Shown one piece after another: positions 63,713-64,000 of a stretch of DNA of 64,000 bases (position 1 is its first letter; every line of letters starts with the position of its first letter). The notes beneath the pieces were generated by a model that saw only the letters and a program-made list of their open reading frames with translations, was not told the origin of the DNA and made no database searches. Source of the DNA: an uncultured Pseudomonadota bacterium (GTDB taxonomy: Bacteria > Pseudomonadota > Alphaproteobacteria > RF32 > CAG-239); the NCBI GenBank assembly GCA_949295995.1, contig CASFNK010000033.1:1-64000 (forward strand), written 5' to 3'. Position numbers and translations under genes: made by a program.

Positions 63713-64000
63713 ATGTCTCTAGGAAGCCTTTTAGCCTTTTTGGCTGGTTTTGCGGTTGTAATCGGCTCAATAATATCTGCAACAGACCACCCAATGGCTT
63801 TTATTGATATTCCGAGTATTATCATTGTTGTCGGCGGAACGTTTGTGGCATCTTTTATTTCTTATGAAGCAAAGACAGCTCTTGGGGGGCTTAAACTCGG
63901 CTTAAGCACATTTAAAAAGCACAAAGATTCGGAAACCTCTCTCAAAGATGAAGTCGGTCGTATTGTTCGTTGGGCCTATATTATCCAAAAAAATGGTCTT
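63713..64000 (+). CDS. Second MotA-type stator protein, cut by the window end
   Basis: First 96 residues only. MSLGSLLAFLAGFAVVIGSII, then FIDIPSIIIVVGGTFVASFISYEAK, matching the first two helices and loop of MotA/PomA. GGAAGTAACAAA precedes the ATG. It differs clearly from the copy at 5736 (which has the sequence INPAAYLIIFAGTAAALF instead). A partner MotB is expected beyond the window. Confidence 0.85.
   Translation, partial: MSLGSLLAFLAGFAVVIGSIISATDHPMAFIDIPSIIIVVGGTFVASFISYEAKTALGGLKLGLSTFKKHKDSETSLKDEVGRIVRWAYIIQKNGL

Noticed and set aside
1-64000. CRISPR array or insertion sequence
   Set aside because: No regularly spaced short repeats and no transposase or integrase reading frame were found.

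Overview
The window looks like a chromosomal segment of an AT-rich alphaproteobacterium. It has a GcrA-type cell-cycle regulator, a flgF-flgG-flgA-flgH flagellar order with a FlaF-like protein next to it, an acpS-lepB-rnc-era block with rel and rpoZ close by, and the rpmI-rplT-pheS-pheT translation cluster. Most genes have AAGGAG-like ribosome sites and simple hairpin plus T-tract terminators. No transposase, integrase, phage module or CRISPR array is visible. The AT richness, surface-glycan genes, amino-sugar catabolism and Cys-rich secreted proteins would suit an uncultured host-associated (gut-type) lineage, but that placement is inference.

Layout. 1-2.4 kb: two secreted proteins of unknown function and a tRNA-Met(CAT) whose 3' end and terminator are duplicated as a 50-bp direct repeat around a structured segment. 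2.4-7.9 kb: a sucrose-phosphate-synthase-like glycosyltransferase, a ROK kinase, an ArsC/Spx-like protein, a MotA-MotB stator pair and a MarC membrane protein. 7.9-30.9 kb: mostly surface polysaccharide and sugar metabolism. This holds an FrhB/pyruvyl-transferase fusion, TerC, a minus-strand operon (rfbA-rfbC-rfbD, MBOAT, two AlgJ/AlgX-like SGNH proteins, rfbB, GT4), a second MBOAT-SGNH pair, a proline-iminopeptidase-like hydrolase, nagA-nagB, and ugd-galE with a SIMPL protein. 31-41.8 kb: small proteins of unknown function, a lytic transglycosylase, a pair of related exported Cys proteins, a family 4 uracil-DNA glycosylase and a TPR lipoprotein. 41.9-48.7 kb: pheT, pheS, rplT, rpmI, an EF-hand protein and lolD-lolC. 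48.7-52.7 kb: a tandem FlaF-like protein, a structured intergenic RNA candidate, and flgH-flgA-flgG-flgF. 52.9-53.9 kb: a GC-rich gene, probably foreign. 54.2-64 kb: era, rnc, lepB, acpS, rel, rpoZ, two exported proteins of unknown function, gcrA and the start of a second motA.

Working together, the sugar genes supply dTDP-rhamnose, UDP-glucuronate, UDP-galactose and recycled amino sugars, and they appear to build an O-acylated, rhamnose-containing surface glycan. Two MBOAT plus SGNH acylation modules are present.

The most unusual signals are non-coding. First, between flgH and the flaF-like gene there are two hairpins whose loops share the same 12 bases, TTCTCCCCATTT. This is an anti-Shine-Dalgarno sequence perfectly complementary to the GGGGAGA ribosome sites of flgF, flgG and flgH. 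Second, a mosaic family of structured, covarying palindromic elements is present. Copies sit right at the stop codons of era and slt, a partial copy follows the slt one, and a related segment lies behind tRNA-Met. Both are described from the sequence alone and need comparative confirmation.
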